The notes: generated by a model not told the origin, from the sequence alone. A stretch of DNA of 64,000 nt from Methylocella sp. (GCA_037200525.1 JBBCGG010000001.1:2398501-2462500); one strand, 5' to 3'; positions 42,359 to 51,337 are shown, counted from the stretch's first letter. Numbers and translations are program-made.

Positions 42359-42798
42359 TGCGCGGTCCTCGCCGTCAGGCGCAGAGTAGCAAGCTGGATA
42401 GTGGATCCAGAGGGTCTTTGCAGCGTTATGATGACGGTCTGGGGCATCCAATCTTCCGGAGGAGGATTGGCGGTCGGATTCGATGCGGCGGATGCGACGG
42501 GGAAAGGTTCGACATCGACCGACCACCTTTGATCGCCGACCTCGCCCGAAAGGTTCCCGGTCGAAAGACTCTTGCGGCTGGGAAGGGCGGTCTCGATCTT
42601 ACGCAAGGTCTCGACCAATTCCAGGTGCTGGCTGATCTTTCCTGCGCCGCGGATGTTCTTGGCCATCAGCGCTCCAATTGCGCTGAGGCAAATTGCGACG
42701 ACGGCAAGAGAGACCAGCGCCTCGATAATAGTAAAGCCGGCGCGAGCGTCTTCCTGTTCGAGGAAGTTTTGGGTCTCAGAAGGTTTTGAGCGGGACAA
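42355..42798 (-). CDS. gspI: type II secretion minor pseudopilin GspI
   Basis: A 147-residue protein with leader MSRSKPSETQNFLEQEDARAG, cleavage before FTIIEALVSLAVVAICLSAI (Glu5 present) and a short C-terminal domain (RWSVDVEPFPVA, WMPQTVIITLQRPSGS). Length and order fit GspI, which nucleates the pseudopilus tip. It overlaps both neighbours, gspH by 23 bases and gspJ by 4. Confidence 0.88.
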   Translation of the reverse strand: MSRSKPSETQNFLEQEDARAGFTIIEALVSLAVVAICLSAIGALMAKNIRGAGKISQHLELVETLRKIETALPSRKSLSTGNLSGEVGDQRWSVDVEPFPVASAASNPTANPPPEDWMPQTVIITLQRPSGSTIQLATLRLTARTAQ

Positions 42799-43267
42799 TT
42801 TCGACGCCTCCGGTCAGCCAGGCGACGCGGACCTCAAGGGTCGAGCCAAGGCGAGAGAGCGAGATCGTTCCGCCGCAAGACATCCCGGACGGAAAAAACT
42901 CAATCGTCGTCCCGCTGACGCGTCCGCCGCATTGCTCTGGAAGGACGGCGTGGAAGGCGACGTCGGGCGGCAACTGCACCATACTTGCGCCGGAGCCGGA
43001 GCGAATCGTGCCGGCGATCGAATTGAGCGCGGTTTCGACCGGCGCCGCGCGGCGCATCGCGGCGTTGCGGTCGGCCTTGAGCAAGGCCGCCGTCGCTACC
43101 GCATAGGCCTCAAGCCGGGTGCGCGAGGTGCCGCTCGGAATGGCTGGCAATATAAGGGCGGCGAGCATCGCAACGATGGCGAGAACGCAGATGACCTCAA
43201 GCAGGGTAAAGCCGCTTTCGTCATCGCTTGCCGTTGTGTGCGAGACGCCAATCACCGTCGCTCCCAA
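42776..43267 (-). CDS. gspH: type II secretion minor pseudopilin GspH
   Basis: A 163-residue protein. The leader MGATVIGVSHTTASDDESG is followed by FTLLEVICVLAIVAMLAALI (Glu5). The globular part has RLEAYAVATAALLKADRNAA and TIEFFPSGMSCGGTISLSR, the GspH/FimT layout with strands ending near the C-terminus. It overlaps the gspG stop by 16 bases. GspH joins the pseudopilus shaft to the tip complex. Confidence 0.88.
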   Translation of the reverse strand: MGATVIGVSHTTASDDESGFTLLEVICVLAIVAMLAALILPAIPSGTSRTRLEAYAVATAALLKADRNAAMRRAAPVETALNSIAGTIRSGSGASMVQLPPDVAFHAVLPEQCGGRVSGTTIEFFPSGMSCGGTISLSRLGSTLEVRVAWLTGGVEIVPLKTF

Positions 43268-43791
43268 CTCTTGATGTCGGCGGCGACGCCGGCTCCGCCC
43301 TCCTGCCCATCCGAACCTAAAGAGATGATTTCATAAGGGCCGTGATCCGAAGGCGCACGATAGAGATAGGGGTGGCCCCAGGGATCGTTCGGGACGCTTC
43401 CGTTCTTCAGATAGGGGCCATTCCAGGCTGTCGCGCCACCGGGGCGCTGCGCCAATGCGGTAAGGCCTTGAGCGGTCGACGGGTAGCGGCCGAGGTCGAG
43501 AAAGTAAAGATCGAGAGCGCCAGCAAAACTTTCGATCTGAATCGTCGCGGCCTTGACCTTCGACTCGGACAGATAGTTCAGAACTCGCGGTCCAACGAGA
43601 CCCATGATGAGGCCGATGATCGTGATGACGACCAGCATCTCAACCAGCGTAAAGCCGTCCTCGCCGCCGCGGGCGGCCGATCGGCCATGGGAGAGATCCA
43701 CGCGGCGTTTGAACGCAAGCGGCGGCCGCTTATTCATGCCGCCGAAGAACGCATATATCTTCTTCATTGTTGGGACTGCTTCCTGGTTCAT
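43252..43791 (-). CDS. gspG: type II secretion major pseudopilin GspG
   Basis: A 179-residue protein from the ATG at 43791, preceded by AAGGA. The leader is unusually long (about 45 residues, MNQEAVPTMKKIYAFFGG through RSAARGGEDG), and an internal ATG at 43737 (MNKRPPLAFKRR) is possible. The mature start FTLVEMLVVITIIGLIMGLV has Glu5. GspG hallmarks follow: LDLYFLDLGRYPSTAQGL, WNGPYLK, PNDPWGHPYLYR and a calcium-site-like ISLGSDGQEGG. It is the main pseudopilus subunit. Confidence 0.92.
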   Translation of the reverse strand: MNQEAVPTMKKIYAFFGGMNKRPPLAFKRRVDLSHGRSAARGGEDGFTLVEMLVVITIIGLIMGLVGPRVLNYLSESKVKAATIQIESFAGALDLYFLDLGRYPSTAQGLTALAQRPGGATAWNGPYLKNGSVPNDPWGHPYLYRAPSDHGPYEIISLGSDGQEGGAGVAADIKSWERR

Positions 43792-43818
43792 CCGATCACG
43801 TTCCTTGCCGAGGATTTT

Positions 43819-43858
43819 CCCTCAACCAACTACTTGTTTTCCTCAACCAACTACCTGG
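43819..43858. repeat. short direct repeat copying the gspF 3' end
   Basis: CCTCAACCAACTAC occurs at about 43820 and 43841, 21 bases apart. The second copy covers the last codons and stop of gspF on the minus strand, so the first looks like a small duplication of the gene end. Confidence 0.6.
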
Positions 43859-45057
43859 CTAACCGACATAAGCGCGGTCATGATCGAAACGATCAGGCCG
43901 CCGACGATGATGCTGATGCCGATGATGGCCGCTGGACCTATGACCCCGACCAGCCGGTCGAGACTTCGTTGCAGCTTATTCTCATAATAGCTGGCGATGC
44001 GTTCGGCGAGCATGGGCAATTGGCCGGATTCTTCGCCAAGCCGCAAGGTGCGTATCGCCATTGGCGGAATTGCCTGCGTTTCGCTGAGCGCGTCTGAGAG
44101 CTTGCCGCCATGGCGGACGAGATCGACGGTCGCGCGCCAGGCCTCGGAGCGGCCGGTCGTCGCCATCATATCCGCGAGAATTCGCAACGTCGCCGTGAGA
44201 GTGACTCCGGCCGCCAGGAGGACGCCGAGGTTGCGGCAAAACACGGCGGTGCGATGGTAGCTTAAAATTTTATTGATCAGGGGCAGGTGAGTGGCCGCAT
44301 CCATGATCGCGCTGCGCACGCCGGGGCGCCGCAGCAGGAGCCAAAGAGAGACGGCGATCGCGACGAATCCGGCCCCGAGCGCCGCCTTATTGGCCGAGGC
44401 GAAATCGGACAGCGCCAGGAAGCCGACCACGATCGGATCGAGTTTGGCGTTGAAATCGCGCAGCACCGCACCGAACTGAGGCAGCACGAAGGTGAGAAAG
44501 AAGCTCAGAACGGCGGCGGCGGCGGAGAGAACGAAAGCCGGATAGCGCAACGCCTCGCTGACTTTCGCGCGCAGCGCCTCGGAGCGCACCCTCTCGGCGG
44601 TGAGAGCTTCGAGGACGGGAACGAGATTGCCCGATGTTTCGCCAACTCGCACAAGCGCCACATACATTTGCGAAAACAGCGACGGATGATGCGCCAGCGC
44701 ATCCGCGAAACTCTCGCCGCCAAGAATGGTCGATGTGATCTTGGCGATGGTCGGCCGCAACCGCCCGATGTCGGAGTCGGTCGCAACAAGATCAAGCGCT
44801 TCGTTGATGCGGGCCCCGGTCTTCAATAGAAGGGCGAGATCGCCGGTGAAAAATGTCACGTCCTCGGCGCGGGGGCTCGATGCGAATTCGAGGTTCCACT
44901 TCGAACCCTTCCGCTTGCCGTCCTCCTGGACGGTTTCGATGGGAATGAGGCCGAGGTATTCAATGCGATGCGCGACTTCAGAGGCGTTCGCAGCTGCGAG
45001 CGATCCGCTCACGATTTCGCCGGTCTGGGTCAGAGCCTGATAGCGAAAATTCATCAT
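43843..45057 (-). CDS. gspF: type II secretion inner-membrane platform protein GspF
   Basis: A 404-residue protein from the ATG at 45057 (MMNFRYQALTQTGEIVSGSL); a TTG at 45063 is also in frame. It has two T2SSF domains: FFTGDLALLLKTGARINEAL ... VGETSGNLVPVLEAL, and CRNLGVLLAAGVTLTATLRI ... LGEESGQLPMLAERIASYYE. Three membrane helices lie at about 170-190, 220-240 and the C-terminal GPAAIIGISIIVGGLIVSIM. GspF is the polytopic core of the assembly platform. It lies 39 bases downstream of gspE. Confidence 0.92.
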   Translation of the reverse strand: MMNFRYQALTQTGEIVSGSLAAANASEVAHRIEYLGLIPIETVQEDGKRKGSKWNLEFASSPRAEDVTFFTGDLALLLKTGARINEALDLVATDSDIGRLRPTIAKITSTILGGESFADALAHHPSLFSQMYVALVRVGETSGNLVPVLEALTAERVRSEALRAKVSEALRYPAFVLSAAAAVLSFFLTFVLPQFGAVLRDFNAKLDPIVVGFLALSDFASANKAALGAGFVAIAVSLWLLLRRPGVRSAIMDAATHLPLINKILSYHRTAVFCRNLGVLLAAGVTLTATLRILADMMATTGRSEAWRATVDLVRHGGKLSDALSETQAIPPMAIRTLRLGEESGQLPMLAERIASYYENKLQRSLDRLVGVIGPAAIIGISIIVGGLIVSIMTALMSVSQVVG

Positions 45058-45096
45058 CTGCAAATGCTCGGCATGTCGAGAAGCTTCTGGATTATG

Positions 45097-46779
45097 TTAG
45101 CGGATTGTCGTGACGCGAAGAACCTCTGCGGTCGAAGTCACGCCGGCGCGGCATTTGGCCACGGCATCCTCGACCATGGTGATCATGCCGGATTTCCGCG
45201 CGGCAAGATCTATCTTGTGCGCATCGGCCTGCGGACCAACGAGTTCATACGCCTCGCCCTTCAATTCCAGCGTTTCGAAAATTCCATTACGGCCGCGATA
45301 GCCTATGCCGCCGCATCGCTCGCAGCCCACCGGCTCATAGACGACATCGCCCGCCTTGAAGCCAAGCGCGCTATAGCGCGGGTCAAGCGACATATCTTCG
45401 GCGGTCAGCGTCCGTTTGGCCTTGCAGCGATCGCAAAGAACGCGAACGAGGCGCTGCGCGATGACCGCGCGCAGCGTGGATTTCAACAAAAAGCCTTCGA
45501 CGCCGAGATCAAGCAGGCGGGGAATGGCGGCCGCAGCGGACTCGGTATGTAGGGTCGTCAGCACGAGATGGCCCGTCAGCGCCGCGTTAACGGCGATGCT
45601 CGCAGTTTCGGAGTCGCGTATTTCGCCAACCATGATCACATCGGGATCCTGGCGGACGAATGCGCGCATCGCCGTCGCGAAAGTGAGGCCAATCCCTGCT
45701 TTTACTTGGCTTTGGTTGACTCCCGGTATTTCATATTCGACGGGATCCTCGATCGTCAGGATTTTCCGCGACGGATCGTTGAGAAGGGAGAGCATCGTCG
45801 CGAGCGTTGTCGTCTTTCCGCTGCCGGTCGGTCCGGTGATGATGATCATGCCATGCGGCAGACCAAGCAGGCGCTGCAAGGTTTTTTCATCTGACGCCGA
45901 CAGTCCGAGTCTTGCGACGTCGAGCAGTCCGCGATCCTGCTGGAGCAAGCGGAGAACCGCGGATTCGCCGTGCTGCGTCGGCATGGTGGCGACGCGAATG
46001 TCGACGTCCGAGCGGCCGATGCGCTGGCGAGCGGCGCCGTCCTGCGGCAGCCGTCGTTCGGCGATATTGAGGCCGGCGAGAATTTTTATGCGCGAGATGA
46101 GCGCTTGCGGCAAGGCGTCAACCGGGGCCGGCACCGCGCGCAGCAATCCGTCGATCCGCATGCGCACTGTAAGACCGTTGCGAAAGGGCTCTATGTGGAT
46201 ATCGCTCGCGCGCAGCTCAACCGCTTTTTCGAGAAGATCATTGACGGCCCGAACGACCGGCGCGCCGCTTGCGAGATCCCGCAGGCTTTCGATGTCGTCG
46301 TCGGCGCTGGCTTGCGAGCGCCTCGTATCCTGCGCCGGGGCCTCTTCGGTTCCAAGTCGCTCGCTGAGGATGGTCGCGATGTCTTCAAATGAGGCGATCT
46401 CGACTGTGACGGCGCCTCCGAGAACAATTTCAGCCGCGCGCACGGCGGCGTGGTCGCTTGGATCGGCGACCGCGAGTTTGAACTGGCCTTTCGGCATTTC
46501 GAAAGGAAACACCGCCGTCTCGCGCAGGAAACGCGACGAAAATCGATCCGCCAAAGCCGTCGCTGCGACAAGTTGAGGCAGGTTTAGCCTGCGCATCCCG
46601 TAAAAATGCGCGACTTCATCGGCAAAGCTGTTCGCCGAAAGTTCCGTCGCTTCCCAAAGCTTTCTCAGGCTCGGCTCGGATCGCGAGTCTTTGGAGGCGG
46701 ACGCAACGACGCTGTCGGATGAGACGTATTTTTTGTTGACGAGATGCGCTGCGAACTCGTCCGCAAGATAGGGGGTCAT
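45097..46779 (-). CDS. gspE: type II secretion ATPase GspE
   Basis: A 560-residue secretion ATPase. The N-terminal GspE_N domain is followed by SDIHIEPFRNGLTVRMRIDG, Walker A ITGPTGSGKTTTLATMLS, the Asp box ILTIEDPVEYEIPGVNQSQV, Walker B DPDVIMVGEIRDSETA and the His box TGHLVLTTLHTESA. A four-Cys zinc domain is present (CDRC ... CERCGG). It powers pseudopilus growth on the cytoplasmic face. First gene of the leftward gsp operon, divergent from gspD across about 800 bases. Confidence 0.94.
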   Translation of the reverse strand: MTPYLADEFAAHLVNKKYVSSDSVVASASKDSRSEPSLRKLWEATELSANSFADEVAHFYGMRRLNLPQLVAATALADRFSSRFLRETAVFPFEMPKGQFKLAVADPSDHAAVRAAEIVLGGAVTVEIASFEDIATILSERLGTEEAPAQDTRRSQASADDDIESLRDLASGAPVVRAVNDLLEKAVELRASDIHIEPFRNGLTVRMRIDGLLRAVPAPVDALPQALISRIKILAGLNIAERRLPQDGAARQRIGRSDVDIRVATMPTQHGESAVLRLLQQDRGLLDVARLGLSASDEKTLQRLLGLPHGMIIITGPTGSGKTTTLATMLSLLNDPSRKILTIEDPVEYEIPGVNQSQVKAGIGLTFATAMRAFVRQDPDVIMVGEIRDSETASIAVNAALTGHLVLTTLHTESAAAAIPRLLDLGVEGFLLKSTLRAVIAQRLVRVLCDRCKAKRTLTAEDMSLDPRYSALGFKAGDVVYEPVGCERCGGIGYRGRNGIFETLELKGEAYELVGPQADAHKIDLAARKSGMITMVEDAVAKCRAGVTSTAEVLRVTTIR

Positions 46780-47573
46780 GGCTTCATGCCTGCGCAGGTC
46801 GAGAGTGGCCAGCGTCTTTTAAGACGCCAAATCTGTCGCCGGACAAGCGAAATTTAACCGAAGCTACGAAGCTGATTGCGGCCGCGCGCGCGCCTTGGCG
46901 GGTCGGCGCAGCCGGCGCGGCGGGGACTACGCCGGACAACGCAGTTCGCCGGCGGTCTCGGCGCGATAAACGCCGGCCCCCGCTCCCTTTTGGAGATTGG
47001 AGCGTCCAAACTCGAGGACGAAGGATGGATGTCATATTTCAGCTTTGTTTCTTCTTTCAACTCAAGACGCTAACAAAAAATGCCTATAAAACAGTTCAGT
47101 AAGAGGCATTCTATTAGAATATGAGTCTATCTTGAATATAGGCGTCACATTTCTGCAGCATTGCCTAGATCGGAAAGTGTCGTTATCTAATTAAGAATGG
47201 CGGATTTCAACATATGTCAAGTTACATCGCCTATTGAAAGATTACAGAAAAGACATGAATCGGAGGAGGGCTCCGCCGACGCCAGCGAACATTTATACAT
47301 TCTCAGCGCGGCGTCGTCAGCAATTCACGTGCATTTTATCTCCTGAGAGGGGCCTCTACCGGCGGACTTAGCGCATGTTTATGACGTTTTTTCGATGACG
47401 TCGCGGCCAAAGCCTAATCGCTGTCGTCAGCATTCGAGGGCAGCATAGAGCCAGCTCCCAAGATTAACTCTATTTAATGATCGCGCGAAATTTGGTTGTA
47501 GTGCTGGTTGTCGTTATTTGCTATCTGCTTTTCTCGCCCGCGTGATCAGAGCGCTTTTTCTTCAGGTACGTTT
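46780..47573. other. long gspE-gspD intergenic region with AT-rich core
   Basis: No gene is supported. The left part (46850-47000) is GC-rich with scattered GCCGGCG palindromes. The right part (47040-47260) is markedly AT-rich. AATGCCT (47079-47085) and AGGCATT (47104-47110) form an inverted repeat with an 18-base spacer, a plausible operator, and ATTCTA/TAGAAT pairs follow near 47108-47122. Promoters of both gsp operons must lie here, but no unambiguous consensus pair was found. A minus-strand frame 46784-47035 is low-complexity and not believed. Confidence 0.5.
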
Positions 47574-50042
47574 GTGTTCAGTTTCTTCAATAGCGTTCGA
47601 GTTCGCCCTCTGCGTCGCCACGCGATGTCCAGCGCTCTGTTTGCGTTTGTCGTCGCCGCGCTGTCTGCCTGTTCGCAGTACCAGCCGGTTATCGGCGGCG
47701 GCAATGAGTCCCCCGACGCGCTGGATACAGTCCGCGGCGAGGATCTGCAGCCGCGGTTTCCGCAAGCGACCAGAACGGCCAACACCGGATCAGCGCACGA
47801 TCAGCGCGCCGCCGTTTATTATGGAAGCGCGGTTCCGGCGACGCCGCAGTCGGGCGGCGGTGCGGGCGGCGGCGGGGCGCCCGGCGAGGGCGTCGATCTG
47901 AACTTCGAAAATGCTCCGGTGACCGCGGTCGCCAAGGTCATTCTCGGCGATATTCTCGGCGTCGGCTATTCGATCGATGCTCGCGTGCAAGGCTCAATTA
48001 CCCTGTCATCAGGGCGGCCGGTTCCGAGATCCAATTTGCTGTTCGTTCTTGAGAGCGCCCTCCGTGCGAACAATGCGGTTCTAACCCATGACGCCGGCGG
48101 CTATCGCATTCTTCCGCTGGATGACGCGGTCGGCAACGGCGGCGTCGACCGCGCGTCATCCGGTCATGAAACGGAGGCCGGATACGGCGTGACGGTCGTG
48201 CCGGTGGAGCATGTCTCTGTGCAGACGATCATGAAGCTGCTGGAGGGCTTTGCGACGCGGCCCGGAGCAATCCGCGCCGACCCGTCCAACAATCTCATCA
48301 TCGTCATCGGCAACGGCGTCGAGCGCCGCTCCGCCGTCGATACTATTCTCAGCTTCGACGAAGATTGGATGCGCGGCCAATCGGTCGGCATTTTCCCGGT
48401 TCATAACACGACGCCCGAACCCGTGATCGCCGAACTTGAGAAAATCCTGGATTCCGGCGAATCCGGCCTCAGTCAGAATCTCGTCAAACTGCAACCCATG
48501 GCCCGCTCGAACGCTATTCTGGTAGTGGCGCGGAAGCCGGAGTTGCTGCGCATAACCGGAACCTGGATCAGCCGTCTCGACGGCTCCGCCACGGCGAGCA
48601 CGGGAGTAAAAGTCTATCGCGTCCGATACGGCGATGCGCGCCAGATCGCCAAGCTGCTGAATGATTTGTTTGTCGGAAGCGGCGGCGGCGGCCTCGATTC
48701 GGCTTCCAATCAGCTTGCCCCGGGCGGCGGATTGACGACGGTGGACCGGCTAACGGGCGGCGCGCCGGCTTCCGGCTCTGGCGGAGCCTCGGGCGGACTT
48801 GGATCGAGTTCGGGAGGCGGAATGGGATCCGGAGGCGGGCTCGGTTCAAGCGGATCTTCAGGCGGCCTTGGAGCTGGTTCGTCGGGTGGGCTCGGTTCAG
48901 GATCTTCAAGCGGCGGCTTTGGATCTAGCGGCGGAAGCCAATCGCCATTTGGCGGCCTCGGCGGCGGCTCCGCGGGTGGGGCAGGATCAGGATCGGGCGG
49001 CGGCCCTGGCGGCGGCGACGGCTTTAGTCCTTCTGGCGGAGGGGCAAGCAAAGGACCGAATCTATTGCCGGGAGTCCGCATCATGGCCGACATCCCCAAT
49101 AACGCGGTCGTGATCTACGCCAATCAGGAGAGTTACCACATCATCGAGAAGGCTCTGGACCAGCTCGACCGCCCCCAGTTGCAGGTCGCGGTCGACGTCA
49201 CCGTCGCCGAAGTCACGCTCACGGACGCGCTCACTTATGGCGTCCAGTTCTTCTTAGGGCATACCCTCGCGTCCTCCGGCACCAATGCAGCTACCGGCAC
49301 CGCCCAGACATCTCAAATCGCGACCATGGGCGTCGGCAATATAGCTCCTCCCGGCACGCTGCCTTTGCAGCCGGGGGCCGGCTTCAACCTGCTGCTTGGC
49401 TCGCAATTTACGCCGAATGTCGTCCTGAACGCCTTGCACCAATACACAGACACCAAGATTCTCTCCAATCCCTCTCTCGTCGTCATCGACAACGGGGTTG
49501 CGTCTCTTGAAGTCGGCGATCAGATTCCGATCCAGACCGGTTCCGCGACTGTGCTGTCCGCCAATAACGCCGTCGTCAACACGATCGACTACAAAGATAC
49601 GGGCATCCTTCTGCATATCCAGCCGCGCATCAACGCCAACGGGAATGTCCTTCTCTCAATCGAACAGGAGATCAGCGAGGAGGGGACCATTTCCGCCCTC
49701 GGCCCGACGTTCAGCGATCGCAAGGTCAAGAGTACGATCATGGTCCCGAACGGTCAGACCGTGCTGCTCGGCGGACTGATCCAGGATAACCACAACTCGA
49801 ACCGCGCGGGGGTTCCCGTCGTTGACCAAATTCCGGTCATTGGCAATTTCTTCAACAATAGCGCGGTGAAAAATATAAATCGCACGGAGCTGATCATCTT
49901 CATCCGCCCGCAGATCATTCGCGATAGCGTCGACGCCTCTTTCGTCGCCGAGGAGCTTCGCTCCAAGTTGCGCGGCAATAAGGTCGGGTCGGTCTATCCG
50001 CAGGGCGCCGTCGAACCAAATCCGCCCCGGGCGCTCCAATGA
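47574..50042 (+). CDS. gspD: type II secretion outer-membrane secretin GspD
   Basis: The GTG at 47574 gives a basic n-region (VRVRPLRRHA) before the helix SSALFAFVVAALSAC, a lipobox-like LSAC. Alternatives are the ATG at 47625 and a TTG at 47508. N0 and N1-N3 domains follow (VDLNFENAPVTAVAKVILGD, VTVVPVEHVSVQTIMKLLEG, VYRVRYGDARQIAKLLNDLF), then a Gly/Ser-rich insert of about 95 residues. The secretin domain then has PQLQVAVDVTVAEVTL, ILSNPSLVVIDNGVASLEVG and VPNGQTVLLGGLIQDNHNSN. The total is about 822 residues. It forms the outer-membrane channel and is coupled to gspO by ATGA. Confidence 0.9.
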   Translation: MFSFFNSVRVRPLRRHAMSSALFAFVVAALSACSQYQPVIGGGNESPDALDTVRGEDLQPRFPQATRTANTGSAHDQRAAVYYGSAVPATPQSGGGAGGGGAPGEGVDLNFENAPVTAVAKVILGDILGVGYSIDARVQGSITLSSGRPVPRSNLLFVLESALRANNAVLTHDAGGYRILPLDDAVGNGGVDRASSGHETEAGYGVTVVPVEHVSVQTIMKLLEGFATRPGAIRADPSNNLIIVIGNGVERRSAVDTILSFDEDWMRGQSVGIFPVHNTTPEPVIAELEKILDSGESGLSQNLVKLQPMARSNAILVVARKPELLRITGTWISRLDGSATASTGVKVYRVRYGDARQIAKLLNDLFVGSGGGGLDSASNQLAPGGGLTTVDRLTGGAPASGSGGASGGLGSSSGGGMGSGGGLGSSGSSGGLGAGSSGGLGSGSSSGGFGSSGGSQSPFGGLGGGSAGGAGSGSGGGPGGGDGFSPSGGGASKGPNLLPGVRIMADIPNNAVVIYANQESYHIIEKALDQLDRPQLQVAVDVTVAEVTLTDALTYGVQFFLGHTLASSGTNAATGTAQTSQIATMGVGNIAPPGTLPLQPGAGFNLLLGSQFTPNVVLNALHQYTDTKILSNPSLVVIDNGVASLEVGDQIPIQTGSATVLSANNAVVNTIDYKDTGILLHIQPRINANGNVLLSIEQEISEEGTISALGPTFSDRKVKSTIMVPNGQTVLLGGLIQDNHNSNRAGVPVVDQIPVIGNFFNNSAVKNINRTELIIFIRPQIIRDSVDASFVAEELRSKLRGNKVGSVYPQGAVEPNPPRALQ

Positions 50043-50650
50043 ATTGGCTAAGCCGCGCAACGCCATGCGCTCGCCGCCTCGCGCCATGGTCGGACCAGGA
50101 TCTCGTCAAATATTGTTTTCTTGCAGCGGTCGGCTGCGCCATGGCGATCGCGAGCCTCGCCTCGGCTCCGGGCCGCGCGGGATGGTTTGGCGCCGCATTG
50201 GCGCTTTTGATGCTGGCGATCGCCGTCGTTGACGCGCATCGCTTCATCATCCCCAATGGGCTGAGCCTCGCCGCCCTCCTGCTGGCTTTGGCGAATGCCT
50301 CGGAGGGAAGCCCGCAGGAAATGTCAGGCGTCGTCATGGCTTTGCTGCGCGGCGTCGTTCTTGGACTTGCATTCCTTGCGCTGCGCGAAATTTACCGCCG
50401 GCTGCGCGGTCGCCAGGGAATCGGGCTCGGCGACGTCAAACTCGCCGTTGTGGCGGGCGCGTGGCTTGATTGGACTTTAATTCCGGTGGCGATCGAACTC
50501 GCGGCGCTTTCCGCTCTGGCGGTCTATGGGGTCCGCCAACTTGTCCACCGGCGTTCGCTTCGCCTCACTGTCAGATTGCCGTTTGGGCTGTTTTTTGCGC
50601 CGGCGATTTGGCTATGCTGGCTGCTCGACGTACGCGTTTTGCAATTCTGA
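50039..50650 (+). CDS. gspO: short prepilin peptidase (A24 family), GspO
   Basis: A 203-residue polytopic membrane protein. The two catalytic Asp motifs are VDAHRFIIPNGLSL and GIGLGDVKLAV (GxGD). The N-terminal methyltransferase domain with CxxC pairs, found in classical PilD/GspO of about 280 residues, is missing, so it resembles the shorter CpaA/TadV-type peptidases. It should cleave the leader peptides of GspG, H, I, J and K. The start overlaps the gspD stop. Confidence 0.88.
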   Translation: MNWLSRATPCARRLAPWSDQDLVKYCFLAAVGCAMAIASLASAPGRAGWFGAALALLMLAIAVVDAHRFIIPNGLSLAALLLALANASEGSPQEMSGVVMALLRGVVLGLAFLALREIYRRLRGRQGIGLGDVKLAVVAGAWLDWTLIPVAIELAALSALAVYGVRQLVHRRSLRLTVRLPFGLFFAPAIWLCWLLDVRVLQF

Positions 50651-50657
50651 GGGCGCT

Positions 50658-51281
50658 ATGGCCATCAAAAGTTCCATTCTGAAACAAGCAGTCGCGACGC
50701 TGCGGCGGCGGGCGTCGCGGGGGGGAGCGCGAGTCGCGGTCGCGACCTTGCTGTGCGTCTCAGGCGCTTTCCAGAGCGTTGCGGCGGATCGGTTGGCGGA
50801 GGCGAGCGCCGCCGCCGCCGCTCATGACTATTTCCGAGCGGCGCGTATATTTCTCGATCTCGCCGCTCAGGGCGACCCCAGGGCTCAGGCCTATCTCGGC
50901 TTCATGTACGCCCATGGCGAGGGCGTGCCGCAAAATTACGTTGTGGCGGCCCAGTGGTATCGCTGCGCCGGCGGACAGGGTAATCCCAACGCGCAGTACG
51001 AACTCGGGCTGATGTATGACATCGGCCAAGGCGTTCCGCAGGATTATGTCCTGGCTTACACATGGTTGGATCTTGCAGTTGCAGGCGCTGGCCCCGAGCG
51101 GGCGCACTGGACGCCTGTCCGCGATGCGGTCGCTTCAAAGCTGAGCCTCGCGGAACGATTGAAGGCGCAGACCTTGGCCATCGAGGGACCGCCGCCAAAG
51201 CCCTGTCTGCCGCTTGTCGCCGGCTATGGAGGGCCGGGGGCGGGTATCGTTCCGCCCATCCCGATTCCCGGTCTTCAATGA
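50658..51281 (+). CDS. exported SEL1-repeat protein
   Basis: A 207-residue protein from the ATG at 50658 (MAIKSSILKQAVATLRRRAS), 7 bases after the gspO stop. A long twin-Arg-rich n-region precedes the hydrophobic stretch VAVATLLCVSGAFQSVAA, a likely signal peptide. Two SEL1 repeats follow: AQAYLGFMYAHGEGVPQNYVVAAQWYRCA and AQYELGLMYDIGQGVPQDYV. The tail is Pro/Gly-rich. SEL1 proteins act as protein-interaction scaffolds. Its place in the gspD operon suggests a secretion-accessory role, which is inference. Confidence 0.85.
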   Translation: MAIKSSILKQAVATLRRRASRGGARVAVATLLCVSGAFQSVAADRLAEASAAAAAHDYFRAARIFLDLAAQGDPRAQAYLGFMYAHGEGVPQNYVVAAQWYRCAGGQGNPNAQYELGLMYDIGQGVPQDYVLAYTWLDLAVAGAGPERAHWTPVRDAVASKLSLAERLKAQTLAIEGPPPKPCLPLVAGYGGPGAGIVPPIPIPGLQ

Positions 51282-51307
51282 CTGCCATTGGGCCGCGGCT
51301 GATGCTT

Positions 51308-51337
51308 TGACACCGTGCGATAGGATAGCGTATAGCG
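51308..51337 (+). promoter_or_regulatory. sigma70-type promoter of tRNA-Gly
   Basis: TTGACA at 51308-51313 and TATAGC at 51332-51337 are separated by 18 bases, about 50 bases before the tRNA. This is the clearest housekeeping promoter match in the window. Confidence 0.7.

Noticed and set aside
45416-46576. 386-codon plus-strand frame
   Set aside because: Antisense to gspE; Ser/Arg-rich with no domain.
46784-47035. 83-codon minus-strand frame upstream of gspE
   Set aside because: Low-complexity Arg/Ala translation, no ribosome binding site; probably non-coding GC-rich DNA.
48757-49060. Repetitive GGCGGA-type DNA as a CRISPR or minisatellite
   Set aside because: Repeats are imperfect, in frame and encode a Gly/Ser linker inside GspD; there are no unique spacers. 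No CRISPR array was seen anywhere in the window.
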